This document shows positions 25,755 to 34,974 of a stretch of 64,000 nucleotides of DNA, piece after piece. The first letter of the stretch is position 1, and the number at the start of each line of letters is the position of its first letter. The DNA comes from Halobacteriales archaeon QS_4_62_28 (lineage in GTDB: Archaea; Halobacteriota; Halobacteria; Halobacteriales; Haloarculaceae): positions 41,514-105,513 of the forward strand of contig PXRO01000004.1 of assembly GCA_003021685.1 (NCBI GenBank), given 5' to 3'. The notes below the pieces were generated by a model, which was given only the letters and a program-made list of their open reading frames with translations, was not told the origin of the DNA and did no database searches. Position numbers and translations under genes: made by a program.

Positions 25755-27032
25755 ATGCCAACCGACAGCGCTTCCGGAACCGTCGCACTCGCCTTCTCGG
25801 GCGGGCTCGACACGACAGTCTGCGTATCGCTCCTGAAAGATGAGTACGGCTACGACGAAGTCATCGGCGTCACCGTTGACGTCGGCCAGCCCGACTACGA
25901 GTTCGCGGAGGCCGAGGAAACCGCCGAGGCACTCGGCGTCGAGCAGTACGTCGTCGACGCGACGGCGGACTTCGCCGACCGCTGCCTGCAGGCTGTCAAG
26001 GCCAACGCCGACTATCAGGGCTACCCGCTGGGTACCGCACTCGCCCGCCCGGTCATCGCCAAGGCGATCCTCGACGTCGCCGAGGAACAGGGCTGTTCCG
26101 GTGTTGCCCACGGCTGTACCGGCAAGGGCAACGATCAACTCCGCTTCGAGTCCGTCTGGCGTGACTCGGATCTGGACGTGATCGCACCCGTGCGCGAACT
26201 CGGCCTCACCCGCGAGTGGGAAAACGAGTACGCCAAGGAGAAGGGTCTCCCCGTCGAGGGCGGCAACGGCGGTCGCTACTCCATCGACACGAACCTCTGG
26301 AGTCGTTCCATCGAGGGGTCGGAACTCGAAGACCCGAGTACGATTCCCGAGGACGACATTTACAAGTGGACCGAGAACCCCTCGGGCAAGGACGCCGAAC
26401 TCGTGGAAATCGCTTTCGAGGCCGGTGAGGCCGTCGCCGTCGACGGCGACCACCTCGGTACGGTCGCCCTCATCGAGCGACTCAACGAACAGGCCGGTGC
26501 CCACGGTATCGGACGCACGGACATGATGGAAGACCGCATGCTCGGTCTGAAGGTGCGCGAGAACTACGAGCACCCGGCCGCGACCGTCCTCCTGACCGCC
26601 CACGAGGCACTCGAAGGCCTCGTGCTCACTCAGGAAGAACGCTCCTTCAAGGCCCAGGTCGACCAGCAGTGGTCCCAGAAGGCCTACGAGGGCCTCGTCG
26701 ACGCGCCACTCGTGAGCGCGCTGGAAGCGTTCATCGACGAGACGAACGAGCGTGCCACCGGGACCGTGACGGTCAAACTCGAAGGCGGTCACTGCCGCCC
26801 GGTCTCGCGCGAATCGGAGTACGCCGTCTACAGCGAGTCGGCGGCCTCCTTCGACGAGGAGGACGTGACCGGCGGCATCACCCAGCAGGATGCCACCGGC
26901 GTCGCGAAGTACCACGGGTTCCAGTCCCGTCTGGCGAACAGGATTCTCGCCGACGCGAAACAGGAAGCGCCCGTGACCGACGGCGGCCAGGCGGCCGGCG
27001 ACGAGTCCGGGTCGACATCGTCAGAGGAATAA
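25755..27032 (+). CDS. argG: Argininosuccinate synthase
   Basis: A 425-residue enzyme that joins citrulline and aspartate with ATP. The P-loop-like N-terminal motif is LAFSGGLDTTVC near residues 11-22, followed by GVTVDVGQ near 36-43 and the substrate segment HGCTGKGNDQLRFE near 117-130. The last 25 residues are a Gly/Ser/Glu-rich haloarchaeal tail. It is followed 3 bp later by argH. These two genes and the argW operon form one continuous arginine region on the plus strand. Confidence 0.95.
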   Translation: MPTDSASGTVALAFSGGLDTTVCVSLLKDEYGYDEVIGVTVDVGQPDYEFAEAEETAEALGVEQYVVDATADFADRCLQAVKANADYQGYPLGTALARPVIAKAILDVAEEQGCSGVAHGCTGKGNDQLRFESVWRDSDLDVIAPVRELGLTREWENEYAKEKGLPVEGGNGGRYSIDTNLWSRSIEGSELEDPSTIPEDDIYKWTENPSGKDAELVEIAFEAGEAVAVDGDHLGTVALIERLNEQAGAHGIGRTDMMEDRMLGLKVRENYEHPAATVLLTAHEALEGLVLTQEERSFKAQVDQQWSQKAYEGLVDAPLVSALEAFIDETNERATGTVTVKLEGGHCRPVSRESEYAVYSESAASFDEEDVTGGITQQDATGVAKYHGFQSRLANRILADAKQEAPVTDGGQAAGDESGSTSSEE

Positions 27033-27035
27033 ACC

Positions 27036-28556
27036 ATGAGTGGAGAGCACGAGGACGAGCACAGCGCGGCCGAGGAGACGGTCGTCCGCCGTGACCGCTT
27101 CTCGGGCGGCCCCGCTCGCTCCTTTCTCTCCTCGCTCGCCGACGACGAGCGCATCTTCGCCGCAGATATCGCCGTCGACCGTGCCCACGTCGTGATGCTG
27201 GCCGACCAGGAGTGTATCGAGCGCGAGACGGCCGGCGAGATTCTCGCCGCGCTGGCCGACATCGAGTCGGCAGGCCACGGGCAACTCCCGGACGGCGAAG
27301 ACGTCCACGAGGCCATCGAGTCGGCCGTCATCGAGCGCGTCGGTCCCGAGGGCGGGAAGATGCACACCGCCCGCTCGCGCAACGACGAGGTGGCGGCGTG
27401 TATCCGCTACCGGATGCGCGCAGACGTGCTGGAACTGATCGAGACGGTCGTCGAGGCCCGCGAGCAGTTGCTTGCCGTCGCCGAGGCCCACACCGAGACG
27501 GTGATGCCGGGCTACACGCACCTGCAACCCGCTCAGCCGACGACGGTGGCCCACTGGATCGCCTCCTACGAACAGGCCCTGCAACGCGATACCGCGCGCC
27601 TGCTGGATGCCTACGACCGGGTCAACCAGAACCCGCTCGGGTCGGCCGCCTTCGCCGGGACGCCCGTCGACATCGACCGCGAGCGCACCGCCGAGTTGCT
27701 CGGCTTCGAGTCGGTACTGGAAAACTCGATGGACGCCTCGGCGACGCGGGACTTCCTCGTCGAGGTGACGGGTGCGGTCGCGACGCTGGCGACCACGCTG
27801 TCTGGTCTGGCCGAGGACGTCGTCGTCATGGCCAGCAAGGGACACGTGGAGTTAGACGACGACTACGCCTCGACTTCCTCGATCATGCCCCAGAAGAAGA
27901 ACCCGGACACGATGGAACTCGTCCGGGGCCGCACGGGCGACGCGACGGCGGGCCTGAACGGCCTGCTGACGAACCTGAAGGGCCAGCCCCGCGCGTACAA
28001 CCGCGACCTGCAGCGGGCCGGCCGCCACGCCTGGGACGCCATCGACAGCGTCACAGAGAGCGTCGCCGTCGCGACCGGTGCGGTAACGACGGCCGACTGG
28101 CCCGCCGAGGCGCTGGAACGAGCAGCGGCGGATGGCTTCTCGACGGCCACCGGCGTCGCCGACCTGCTGGCGATGGCGGGCGTGCCGTTCCGAACTGCAC
28201 ACGAACTGGTGGCTAGCGCGGCGACAGTCACTGACAGCGCGGACGGCGAACCAACGAGCAGTGCGTCCGACAGCGATGCCCCCGATTACGAGACCCTCGA
28301 CGCAGTCACACAGGACGTACTCGGCGACTCGCTTTCGGCGTACGTCGAGCGGTCGGCCGTCGAGGCGGCACTCGACCCGACCGAGAGCGTCGCGATGCGG
28401 GACTCTCGGGGTGGGCCTGCACCCGACGCCGTCGTGGCGCAGTTGTCAGCGGCCAGTGACACGCTCTCGGACGACGAAGCGACACTGTCGACCCGTCGCG
28501 ACGCCGTCGAATCCGCGAGTGACCGCCTGCAGACGGAGGTAGACCGGTATGCCTGA
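27036..28556 (+). CDS. argH: Argininosuccinate lyase
   Basis: A 506-residue enzyme of the fumarase/aspartase superfamily that releases arginine and fumarate. The family signature is SSIMPQKKNPDTMELVRG (near residues 285-302), the catalytic Ser being in that loop. The HTARSRNDEVA segment near 110-120 and the TVMPGYTHLQPAQPTTVAHW segment near 153-172 are also present. It has an insert of about 35 residues with Ser, Asp and Ala near residues 395-420, making it longer than usual (about 460). Confidence 0.95.
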   Translation: MSGEHEDEHSAAEETVVRRDRFSGGPARSFLSSLADDERIFAADIAVDRAHVVMLADQECIERETAGEILAALADIESAGHGQLPDGEDVHEAIESAVIERVGPEGGKMHTARSRNDEVAACIRYRMRADVLELIETVVEAREQLLAVAEAHTETVMPGYTHLQPAQPTTVAHWIASYEQALQRDTARLLDAYDRVNQNPLGSAAFAGTPVDIDRERTAELLGFESVLENSMDASATRDFLVEVTGAVATLATTLSGLAEDVVVMASKGHVELDDDYASTSSIMPQKKNPDTMELVRGRTGDATAGLNGLLTNLKGQPRAYNRDLQRAGRHAWDAIDSVTESVAVATGAVTTADWPAEALERAAADGFSTATGVADLLAMAGVPFRTAHELVASAATVTDSADGEPTSSASDSDAPDYETLDAVTQDVLGDSLSAYVERSAVEAALDPTESVAMRDSRGGPAPDAVVAQLSAASDTLSDDEATLSTRRDAVESASDRLQTEVDRYA

Positions 28557-28700
28557 CTCCCGAGACGTGGGCCGGCCATCCCCGCGAGGGGAGATAATAC
28601 CATAAATCTGATACCAGATTCGGAACAGTTCGAAATTCGGCAACCTGGCGCACTTAGACGGCAGTATGCGTTACTATTATATTCTGATAAGTTCGAAGGG

Positions 28701-28708
28701 TTTAAGTA
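28701..28708 (+). promoter_or_regulatory. TATA-like box of the argW operon
   Basis: TTTAAGTA ends 26 bp before the argW ATG in a 177-bp gap after argH, so argWXCBDEF probably has its own promoter in addition to read-through from argGH. A repeated TTCGGAACAGTTCGAAATTCGG lies upstream, split here as TTCGGAAC (28619-28626) and TTCGAAATTCGG (28629-28640), which may be a regulator site. Confidence 0.5.
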
Positions 28709-28733
28709 GAAGCGCGCGCGAGACGGAAGTACA

Positions 28734-28898
28734 ATGGCAGAATGCGTCGAGTGCGGGGCGGAGGTTTCCCTGCACGACAATCTGGAAGCTGGAGAGATCG
28801 TTGACTGTGCGACCTGTGGTGCCGAACTCGAGGTCATCTCGGCAGATCCTGTCGAACTCGATTCGGCCCCCGAACTCGAAGAGGACTGGGGCGAGTGA
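28734..28898 (+). CDS. argW: ArgW/LysW-type amino-group carrier protein
   Basis: A 54-residue carrier protein. It has a zinc-binding CVEC (Cys4, Cys7) and CATC (Cys25, Cys28), and ends in EEDWGE, the conserved C-terminus whose last glutamate gamma-carboxyl is joined to the amino group of the pathway glutamate. The carrier protects the amino group in place of the acetyl group of the bacterial pathway. It is too short for the usual gene finders. Its partner ligase follows 48 bp later, and all later enzymes are encoded in the same operon. Confidence 0.95.
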   Translation: MAECVECGAEVSLHDNLEAGEIVDCATCGAELEVISADPVELDSAPELEEDWGE

Positions 28899-28946
28899 CG
28901 AACGGGACCGAGCGGCCCACGAACCCGTTCACGCGGTCACACAACT

Positions 28947-29870
28947 ATGAACGTAGGAATACTCTATTCGCGGATTCGCCGGGACGAGAAGCTCCTGCTG
29001 TCGGAGCTGCGTGAGCGTGACCACGAGGTCACCAAGATCGACGTCCGGAAACAACGGTTCAACGTCAGCGAACCACCAGCGGCCTTCGGCGACGTCGACG
29101 TGGTTGTCGACCGGTGTCTGGCAACGAGTCGGTCGGTGTACGCCACCAAGTTCGTCGACGCCTACGACGTGCCGGTGGTCAACGACCCGACGACCGCCGA
29201 GGTCTGTTCTGACAAGGTCAAGAACAGCCTCGCGCTGGAAGCGGCTGGCGTCCCGACGCCGAACACGGATGTCGCGTTCACGAAGGATGCCGCGATGGAG
29301 TCCATCGAGGACTTTGGCTACCCCTGTGTTCTCAAACCTGTCGTGGGATCGTGGGGCCGCCTGATGGCGAAAATCGACTCCCGGTCGGCTGCCGAGGCGA
29401 TCCTCGAACACAAGGAGACGCTCGGCCACTACGAGCACAAGGTCTTCTACGTCCAGGAGTTCGTCGAAAAGCCCGGCCGCGACATCCGGGTGCTCGCGAC
29501 CGACGGCCAACCGGTCGCCGCGATGGTCCGGTCGTCGGACCACTGGCTGACCAACGCCGCCAAGGGTGCCAAGACGGACCCCTTCGAACTCGACGACCGC
29601 GCACTCGAACTGGTCGAGAAAGCGTCCGAAGCGGTCGATGGCGGCCTGCTCGGGGTCGACCTGATGGAGGTAGGGGTGTCGCAAGATGACACCCAGGCTG
29701 CGAGCGGCGACGGGCCGGGAGCAGGGACGCCCGAGGACTACACCGTTCACGAGGTCAACCACACCGTCGAATTCAAGGCGCTCGACGAAGTGACCGATGT
29801 CGACGTGCCCGCGCGGGTCGTCGACTGGCTCGAAGCGAAAGTCGAGGCCGAAGCCGAGGTGACGGCATGA
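28947..29870 (+). CDS. argX: Glutamate-ArgW (LysX-type) ligase
   Basis: A 307-residue ATP-grasp ligase related to RimK/LysX. It should join the alpha-amino group of glutamate to the C-terminal glutamate of ArgW. ATP-grasp features: DPTTAEVCSDKVKNSLALEA near residues 79-98, the ATP-binding CVLKPVVGSWGRLMAK near 128-143 and the metal-binding DLMEV and VHEVNHTVEFK near 237 and 268. LysX-type enzymes may use glutamate or 2-aminoadipate; the neighbouring argGH and argF, with no lysine-specific gene here, point to glutamate. A Ser/Gly-rich insert of 20 residues lies near 243-262. Confidence 0.9.
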   Translation: MNVGILYSRIRRDEKLLLSELRERDHEVTKIDVRKQRFNVSEPPAAFGDVDVVVDRCLATSRSVYATKFVDAYDVPVVNDPTTAEVCSDKVKNSLALEAAGVPTPNTDVAFTKDAAMESIEDFGYPCVLKPVVGSWGRLMAKIDSRSAAEAILEHKETLGHYEHKVFYVQEFVEKPGRDIRVLATDGQPVAAMVRSSDHWLTNAAKGAKTDPFELDDRALELVEKASEAVDGGLLGVDLMEVGVSQDDTQAASGDGPGAGTPEDYTVHEVNHTVEFKALDEVTDVDVPARVVDWLEAKVEAEAEVTA

Positions 29871-30904
29871 GCTACACCGCGAGCGTCGTCGGTGGCTCGG
29901 GCTTTACCGGCGGTGAACTGCTTCGGATCCTCGATGGTCACCCCGAGTTCGAGATCGCACAGGCCACGAGTCGCTCGAAGGAGAACAAGACGGTGGGCCA
30001 CGCCCACCCGAACCTCCGCCACCTCGACCTGCGCTTCAGCGATCCATCGGACCTCGAATCCGTCGACGTGCTGTTCGCGGCGACCCCCCACGGCGTCTCG
30101 ATGGACCATATCGACGCCTTTCGGGACGCCGCCGACACCGTCGTCGACCTCTCGGCGGACTTCCGGCTGGCCGAGGAATCGCAGTACGAGGAGTGGTACG
30201 ACGGCCACACCCGTCCCGAACTGCTCGCCGAGTCGGAGTACGCCCTGCCGGAACTCAACCGCGAGACCCTCCCCGGTGCGGATCTGATCGCCGCCGGTGG
30301 CTGTAACGCGACGGCGACGATTATGGGACTCCTGCCCCTGTTCGAAGCCGATATCCTGCGCGGTGACGAGCAGATCGTCGTCGACGTGAAGGTCGGTTCG
30401 AGCGAGGGCGGTGCCGGCGGCGGCGAGGCCTCCAGCCACCCCGAGCGCTCGGGCGTCGTGCGGCCGTACGCACCGACGGGCCACCGCCACGAGGCCGAGA
30501 TCCAGCAGTTCCTCGGCGTCGATGTCTCCTTTACCGTCCACGCAGTGGAGATGATCCGTGGCGCGAGCGCGACCTGTCACGTCTTCCCCGACGGCCCCGT
30601 TTCGAAGGGCGACCTCTGGCAGGCCTACCGTGGGAGCTACGAGGACGAACCGTTCGTCCGCATGGCCGCTGGTGGCGGCGGCGTCTATCGCTACCCCGAA
30701 CCCAAGGCCGTCGCCGGGACGAACTACGCCGAGGTCGGCTTCGAGGTCGACCCCGCGAACGGACGGCTGGTCGTTTTCTCGGCTATCGACAACATGATGA
30801 AAGGTTCGGCGGGCCAGGCGGTCCACGCCGCAAACGTCGCGCTGGGCATCGAGGAGACGGCGGGCCTGGCGCTGACCGGGTTCCATCCCGTCGGCGCACC
30901 GTAG
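29867..30904 (+). CDS. argC: N-acetyl-gamma-glutamyl-phosphate reductase / LysY-type reductase
   Basis: A 345-residue NADPH-dependent reductase that converts the ArgW-linked glutamyl phosphate to the semialdehyde. The Rossmann motif is VVGGSGFTGGELLRIL near residues 6-21, the catalytic Cys is in AAGGCNATATIMGLLPL near residue 146, and a His/Arg-rich substrate part RPYAPTGHRHEAEIQQF is near 203-219. It overlaps argX by four bases (ATGA), a sign of translational coupling. Confidence 0.94.
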   Translation: MSYTASVVGGSGFTGGELLRILDGHPEFEIAQATSRSKENKTVGHAHPNLRHLDLRFSDPSDLESVDVLFAATPHGVSMDHIDAFRDAADTVVDLSADFRLAEESQYEEWYDGHTRPELLAESEYALPELNRETLPGADLIAAGGCNATATIMGLLPLFEADILRGDEQIVVDVKVGSSEGGAGGGEASSHPERSGVVRPYAPTGHRHEAEIQQFLGVDVSFTVHAVEMIRGASATCHVFPDGPVSKGDLWQAYRGSYEDEPFVRMAAGGGGVYRYPEPKAVAGTNYAEVGFEVDPANGRLVVFSAIDNMMKGSAGQAVHAANVALGIEETAGLALTGFHPVGAP

Positions 30905-30920
30905 CTGGAGTGATCTCTTT

Positions 30921-31799
30921 ATGACAGTTGTTATCAAAGTCGGTGGTGCTCGTGCGGTCGACCCCGCGGGTGCGCTTGCGGATGTCGCAACGATTTACGA
31001 AGACGGTACGGACGTGGCACTCGTCCACGGCGGTTCGACCGCCGTCGACGACACGCTCGAACGACTCGGCCTCGAACCGGAGTACGTCGAGACGCCCAGT
31101 GGCGTCGTCGGTCGCTTCACCGACGCCGAAACCATGGCGGTGTTCGAGATGGTCTTTGGTCGCCTCAACACCCAACTGGTCGCGGGCCTCCAGAGCCAGG
31201 GCGTCGACGCGGTCGGACTGAACGGCGTCGACGGGAAACTCCTGTACGGCCCACGGAAGTCGGCCGTTCGCGTCGTCGAGGGCGGCACAAAGAAGATCAG
31301 GCGGGGTGACCACTCGGGAACGATCAAACAGGTCAACGACGACCTGCTCCGGTCGCTGCTGGATGGACACTACGTCCCGGTGGCAAGTCCACCGATGGCC
31401 GGCAAAGAGGGCGGCCGCGAGGGCCAAAGCGCCTCGAACAGTTCGAGCGGCGACGGGCCGCGAGAAGAGATCGTCCCGGTCAACACCGATGCCGACCGCT
31501 CGGCCGCGGCGATCGCCGGTGCGCTCGATGCGACGCTGGTCCTGCTGACCGACGTCGAAGGCGTCTACGAGGATCCCGAGGATCCGGCGACGCTGATCGA
31601 CTCTGTCGAGACCAGCGCAGAGTGGGAGGCCCTCGAAGCGGCCGCAGAAGGCTTCATGAGCCGGAAGATCATGGCCGCCAGGGAGGCACTGGAGGGCGGT
31701 GCGCCCGAAGTCGTCGTCGCTGACGCCAACGCCGACGCGCCGATCACGTCGGCGCTGGACGGAGACGGGACACACATGTTTCAGGAGGCCATCGAGTAA
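30921..31799 (+). CDS. argB: Acetylglutamate kinase / LysZ-type kinase
   Basis: A 292-residue amino-acid kinase that phosphorylates the carrier-linked glutamate. Core motifs are VIKVGGARAVDP near residues 3-14, VHGGSTAVDD near 35-44 and VNTDADRSAAAIAGAL near 189-204, with the nucleotide-binding LTDVEGVYEDP near 210-220. A Glu/Gly/Ser-rich insert at about 158-180 is a haloarchaeal addition. The shared pathway means the substrate is expected to be ArgW-Glu rather than free N-acetylglutamate. Confidence 0.93.
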   Translation: MTVVIKVGGARAVDPAGALADVATIYEDGTDVALVHGGSTAVDDTLERLGLEPEYVETPSGVVGRFTDAETMAVFEMVFGRLNTQLVAGLQSQGVDAVGLNGVDGKLLYGPRKSAVRVVEGGTKKIRRGDHSGTIKQVNDDLLRSLLDGHYVPVASPPMAGKEGGREGQSASNSSSGDGPREEIVPVNTDADRSAAAIAGALDATLVLLTDVEGVYEDPEDPATLIDSVETSAEWEALEAAAEGFMSRKIMAAREALEGGAPEVVVADANADAPITSALDGDGTHMFQEAIE

Positions 31800-31801
31800 C
31801 T

Positions 31802-32929
31802 ATGAGCGGATTCGTCTTCAACGAGAAACCGATCCAGATAGCGGAGGGCGACGGCGTGTGGGTGTACGACGACGCCGGGAACGAGTACCTCGATATGGGT
31901 GCTTCCTACGCCTGCGTCCCACTCGGTCATCGCCACCCTGCCGTCGACCAGGCCGTCAAAAGCCAGATTGACAAGCTCACCTACGTCCAAGGGTCCTATC
32001 CCAACGCCGTCAGGACCAGCCTCTACGAGACGCTGGCCGACACCGCGCCCGATCCCATTGGGAAGGTATGGCTCTGTAACTCCGGGACGGAGGCCAACGA
32101 GGCCGCCCTGAAGTTCGCCCGCGCGGCGACCGGCGAGTCGAAACTCGTCGCGACGATGCAGGGTTTTCACGGCCGGACAATGGGATCGCTTGCGACCACC
32201 TGGAAGAGCAAGTACAAGAAGCCCTACGAGCCACTGGCCGGCGACGTGGACTTTGTCCCCTACGACGACCCCGAGGCCATGCGGGCGGCCGTCGACGAGG
32301 AGACGGCCGGCGTCATCGTCGAACCGGTCCAGGGTGAGGGCGGGATCAACCCGGCGACGAGGGAGTTCCTCGTGGCGACCCGTGAAGCGACCGAGAGCGT
32401 GGGCGCGGCGTTGATCTTCGACGAGGTCCAGACCGGGATGGGGCGAACTGGCGCGCTGTGGAACTCCCTGCGAGTGCCGGTCGTCCCCGACATGATCACC
32501 GCCGCGAAGGGACTGGGTAACGGCCTCCCGATCGGTGCGACGCTCTGTCGTGACTGGATCGCCGAGAACTACGGCTCACACGCCTCGACCTTCTCCGGCG
32601 GGCCAGTCATCTCGGCGGCCGCCGACGCCACTGTCTCGACGATCATCGAGGACTCCGTACCCGGGAACGCGGCAGTTGTCGGCGACTACCTCCAGACCGA
32701 ACTCGAAGCGACGCTCGGCGAGGAGGTCCGTGAAATTCGTGGCGACGGCCTGATGATCGGCATCGAGGTCGGTCGCGGCGCGATGGGTCACCTCAAGCAA
32801 CTCGCGATGGAAGAGGGCGTCCTCGCGCTCCCGGCCGGCCGGACCGTTATCCGCCTGCTCCCGCCGCTGACGCTGACGAAGACGGAGGCCGACCACGTCG
32901 TCGACGCACTGGAGGCGGTCGTCCTATGA
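31802..32929 (+). CDS. argD: Acetylornithine / LysJ-type aminotransferase
   Basis: A 375-residue class III PLP aminotransferase that aminates the carrier-linked semialdehyde to the ornithine derivative. The PLP-phosphate loop is LCNSGTEANEAALKFAR near residues 95-111, the conserved IFDEVQTGMGRTG is near 207-220 and the PLP lysine lies in MITAAKGLGNGLPIG near residue 239. It begins two bases after the argB stop and overlaps argE by four bases. Confidence 0.94.
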   Translation: MSGFVFNEKPIQIAEGDGVWVYDDAGNEYLDMGASYACVPLGHRHPAVDQAVKSQIDKLTYVQGSYPNAVRTSLYETLADTAPDPIGKVWLCNSGTEANEAALKFARAATGESKLVATMQGFHGRTMGSLATTWKSKYKKPYEPLAGDVDFVPYDDPEAMRAAVDEETAGVIVEPVQGEGGINPATREFLVATREATESVGAALIFDEVQTGMGRTGALWNSLRVPVVPDMITAAKGLGNGLPIGATLCRDWIAENYGSHASTFSGGPVISAAADATVSTIIEDSVPGNAAVVGDYLQTELEATLGEEVREIRGDGLMIGIEVGRGAMGHLKQLAMEEGVLALPAGRTVIRLLPPLTLTKTEADHVVDALEAVVL

Positions 32930-33984
32930 GCCAGAGCACACACGCACGCGGCGACCAGGAAGCCCGCGACCTGCTCGAAGCACTCGTTCGCATCCCCTCG
33001 GTCACGCCCGACGAACAGGCGGCCGCCCAGCGTCTAGTCGAGTTCTTCGAGGAGCACGACCGCGACGTCTGGATCGACGAAGTCGGCAACGTCCGTGCGC
33101 CCGCCGACGACGGCGTCTTGCTGACTTCCCACATCGACACGGTCCCGGGCGATATCCCCGTCCGGGTCGAGGCAAACGACGACGACAACGCGGAACTCTG
33201 GGGCCGCGGCTCCGTCGACGCGAAAGGGCCGCTGTGTTCGATGGCGATTGCCGCGGTCCGGACCGGCGCGAGCTTTATCGGCGTCGTCGGCGAGGAAGTC
33301 GACTCCCGGGGAAGTCGCTACGTCATCGAGGACCGCGAATCCGAACCCGACGCCGTCATCAACGGCGAACCCTCTGGCTGGGAGGGGATCACGCTTGGCT
33401 ACCGGGGGCTGCTGGCGGGCACCTACGTCGCCACCAGCGAGTCGGGTCACTCCTCGCGCCCGGACAACAACGCGATCCAGAACGCGCTGGACTGGTGGTC
33501 GGCCGTCGAGGCCGAGTTCGAGACGGGCGAGTGGCAACCCGTCTTCGAGCGTGTCACCTGTAAACCTGTCAGTATCGACGGCGGCGTCTCCGAGGACGGT
33601 CTCTCGGTCGAGACGACCATGGCGGTGCAGTTGCGCGTCCCGCCGGCTTACACCACCGACGAGATCAGGGAAATCGCCGACGGCCACCTCACCGACGGGA
33701 CCGTCCACTGGGACGACAGGGTCGAACCCGTCATGGAGAGTCCCCGGACGGCGGTCGCCCGGACGTTCCGGGCCGCGATTCGCCAGGCTGACGGCGAACC
33801 CCACCTGCTGCGCAAGACCGGCACCAGCGACATGAACGTCTTCGCACAGGCCTGGGACTGCCCGATGGTCACCTACGGTCCCGGCGACTCGGACTTAGAT
33901 CACGCACCGGACGAACACATCGTCCTCGAAGAGTACGACCGCTCGGTCGCCATCCTCGAAGATGTCACTGAACGCCTCCTGTAA
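32926..33984 (+). CDS. argE: ArgW-ornithine hydrolase (LysK-type M20 peptidase)
   Basis: A 352-residue zinc M20 peptidase family member that releases ornithine from the carrier. The metal residues are in LLTSHIDTVPG near residue 65-76, GRGSVDAKGPLCSMAIAA near 88-105, and VVGEEVDSRGSRYV near 118-131. The length matches LysK. It overlaps argD by four bases and precedes argF by two, so the operon is tightly packed. Confidence 0.92.
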   Translation: MSQSTHARGDQEARDLLEALVRIPSVTPDEQAAAQRLVEFFEEHDRDVWIDEVGNVRAPADDGVLLTSHIDTVPGDIPVRVEANDDDNAELWGRGSVDAKGPLCSMAIAAVRTGASFIGVVGEEVDSRGSRYVIEDRESEPDAVINGEPSGWEGITLGYRGLLAGTYVATSESGHSSRPDNNAIQNALDWWSAVEAEFETGEWQPVFERVTCKPVSIDGGVSEDGLSVETTMAVQLRVPPAYTTDEIREIADGHLTDGTVHWDDRVEPVMESPRTAVARTFRAAIRQADGEPHLLRKTGTSDMNVFAQAWDCPMVTYGPGDSDLDHAPDEHIVLEEYDRSVAILEDVTERLL

Positions 33985-33986
33985 CC

Positions 33987-34874
33987 ATGCCAACCCACCT
34001 GCTCGATGTCGACGACCTGACGACCGACGAACTGGCGGCCGTGCTGGACCGCGCGGCCACGATCAAGGCCAACGGCGAGAGCGACCTGCTCGATGGCCAG
34101 ACACTCGGTATGATTTTCGAAAAGCCCTCGACACGGACCCGCGTCTCCTTCGAGACGGGGATGACACAACTGGGCGGCCACGCCGTCTTCCTCGGTCCCG
34201 AGGACATCCATCTGGGCCACGGCGAACCGGTCAAGGACACCTCGCGTGCGCTCTCCCGGTACGTCGATTTCATCATGGCCCGCGTGTTCGACCACGCCGA
34301 TGTCGTCGAACTCGCCGAGTACGCCGACGTGCCCGTGATCAACGCGCTTACCGACGATGCCCACCCCTGCCAGACACTCGCCGACCTGCTGACAATCCGG
34401 GAACAGTTCGACGGCTTCGACGGCGCTAGCGTGGCCTGGGTCGGCGACGGCAACAACGTCTGCCAGTCGCTCGTCCTCGGCGCGGCCATGACCGGCATCG
34501 ACCTGACCGTCGCCACGCCGGAGGGGTACGCCATCACCGACGATGTCCTCGACCGCGCCGCGGCGGTTGGCACCCCCCCGAAGACGACCCACGATCCCGA
34601 GACCGCGATGGCCGACGCCGACGTAGTCTACACCGACGTGTGGGTCAGCATGGGCCAGGAAGACGAACGCGGCCAGAAACTCAAAGCCTTCGACGGCTTC
34701 CAGATTACGCCCGAGATGCTCGACGACCGCACGCTGATGCACTGCCTGCCCGCCCACCGCGGCGAGGAAGTCACCGACGCCGCCATCGAGAGCGACAACG
34801 CTATCGTGTGGGATCAGGCCGAAAACAGACTGCACGCCCAGAAAGGCCTGCTGGCGTGGCTGTCCGAGCGATAG
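33987..34874 (+). CDS. argF: Ornithine carbamoyltransferase
   Basis: A 295-residue enzyme that makes citrulline from ornithine and carbamoyl phosphate. The carbamoyl phosphate motif is EKPSTRTRVSFE near residues 43-54, the HPCQTLADLL motif is near 124-133, and the ornithine loop MHCLPAHRGEEVTD is near 251-264. It is the last gene of the argW operon, with short T-runs after the stop. Confidence 0.95.
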   Translation: MPTHLLDVDDLTTDELAAVLDRAATIKANGESDLLDGQTLGMIFEKPSTRTRVSFETGMTQLGGHAVFLGPEDIHLGHGEPVKDTSRALSRYVDFIMARVFDHADVVELAEYADVPVINALTDDAHPCQTLADLLTIREQFDGFDGASVAWVGDGNNVCQSLVLGAAMTGIDLTVATPEGYAITDDVLDRAAAVGTPPKTTHDPETAMADADVVYTDVWVSMGQEDERGQKLKAFDGFQITPEMLDDRTLMHCLPAHRGEEVTDAAIESDNAIVWDQAENRLHAQKGLLAWLSER

Positions 34875-34898
34875 TCACGCGCCGAGCGTCGCGAGGCA

Positions 34899-34920
34899 CG
34901 CTTTTTCGCCCACGTTTTTC
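34899..34920 (+). terminator. Possible T-run terminator after argF
   Basis: Two runs of five Ts lie within 22 bp, 25-45 bp after the argF stop and on its coding strand. T-runs are the usual termination signal of archaeal RNA polymerase. No strong hairpin is present. Confidence 0.35.
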
Positions 34921-34974
34921 GAGGAGTGGTGTGCGAGAATAGCGCATCTCAAAGCGTTCCAAAATTCTATATTA

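Noticed and set aside
25713..26915. Long open frame of 400 codons on the minus strand over argG
   Set aside because: It is antisense to a clear argG and has no recognisable domain. Long antisense frames are common in GC-rich, biased codon use.
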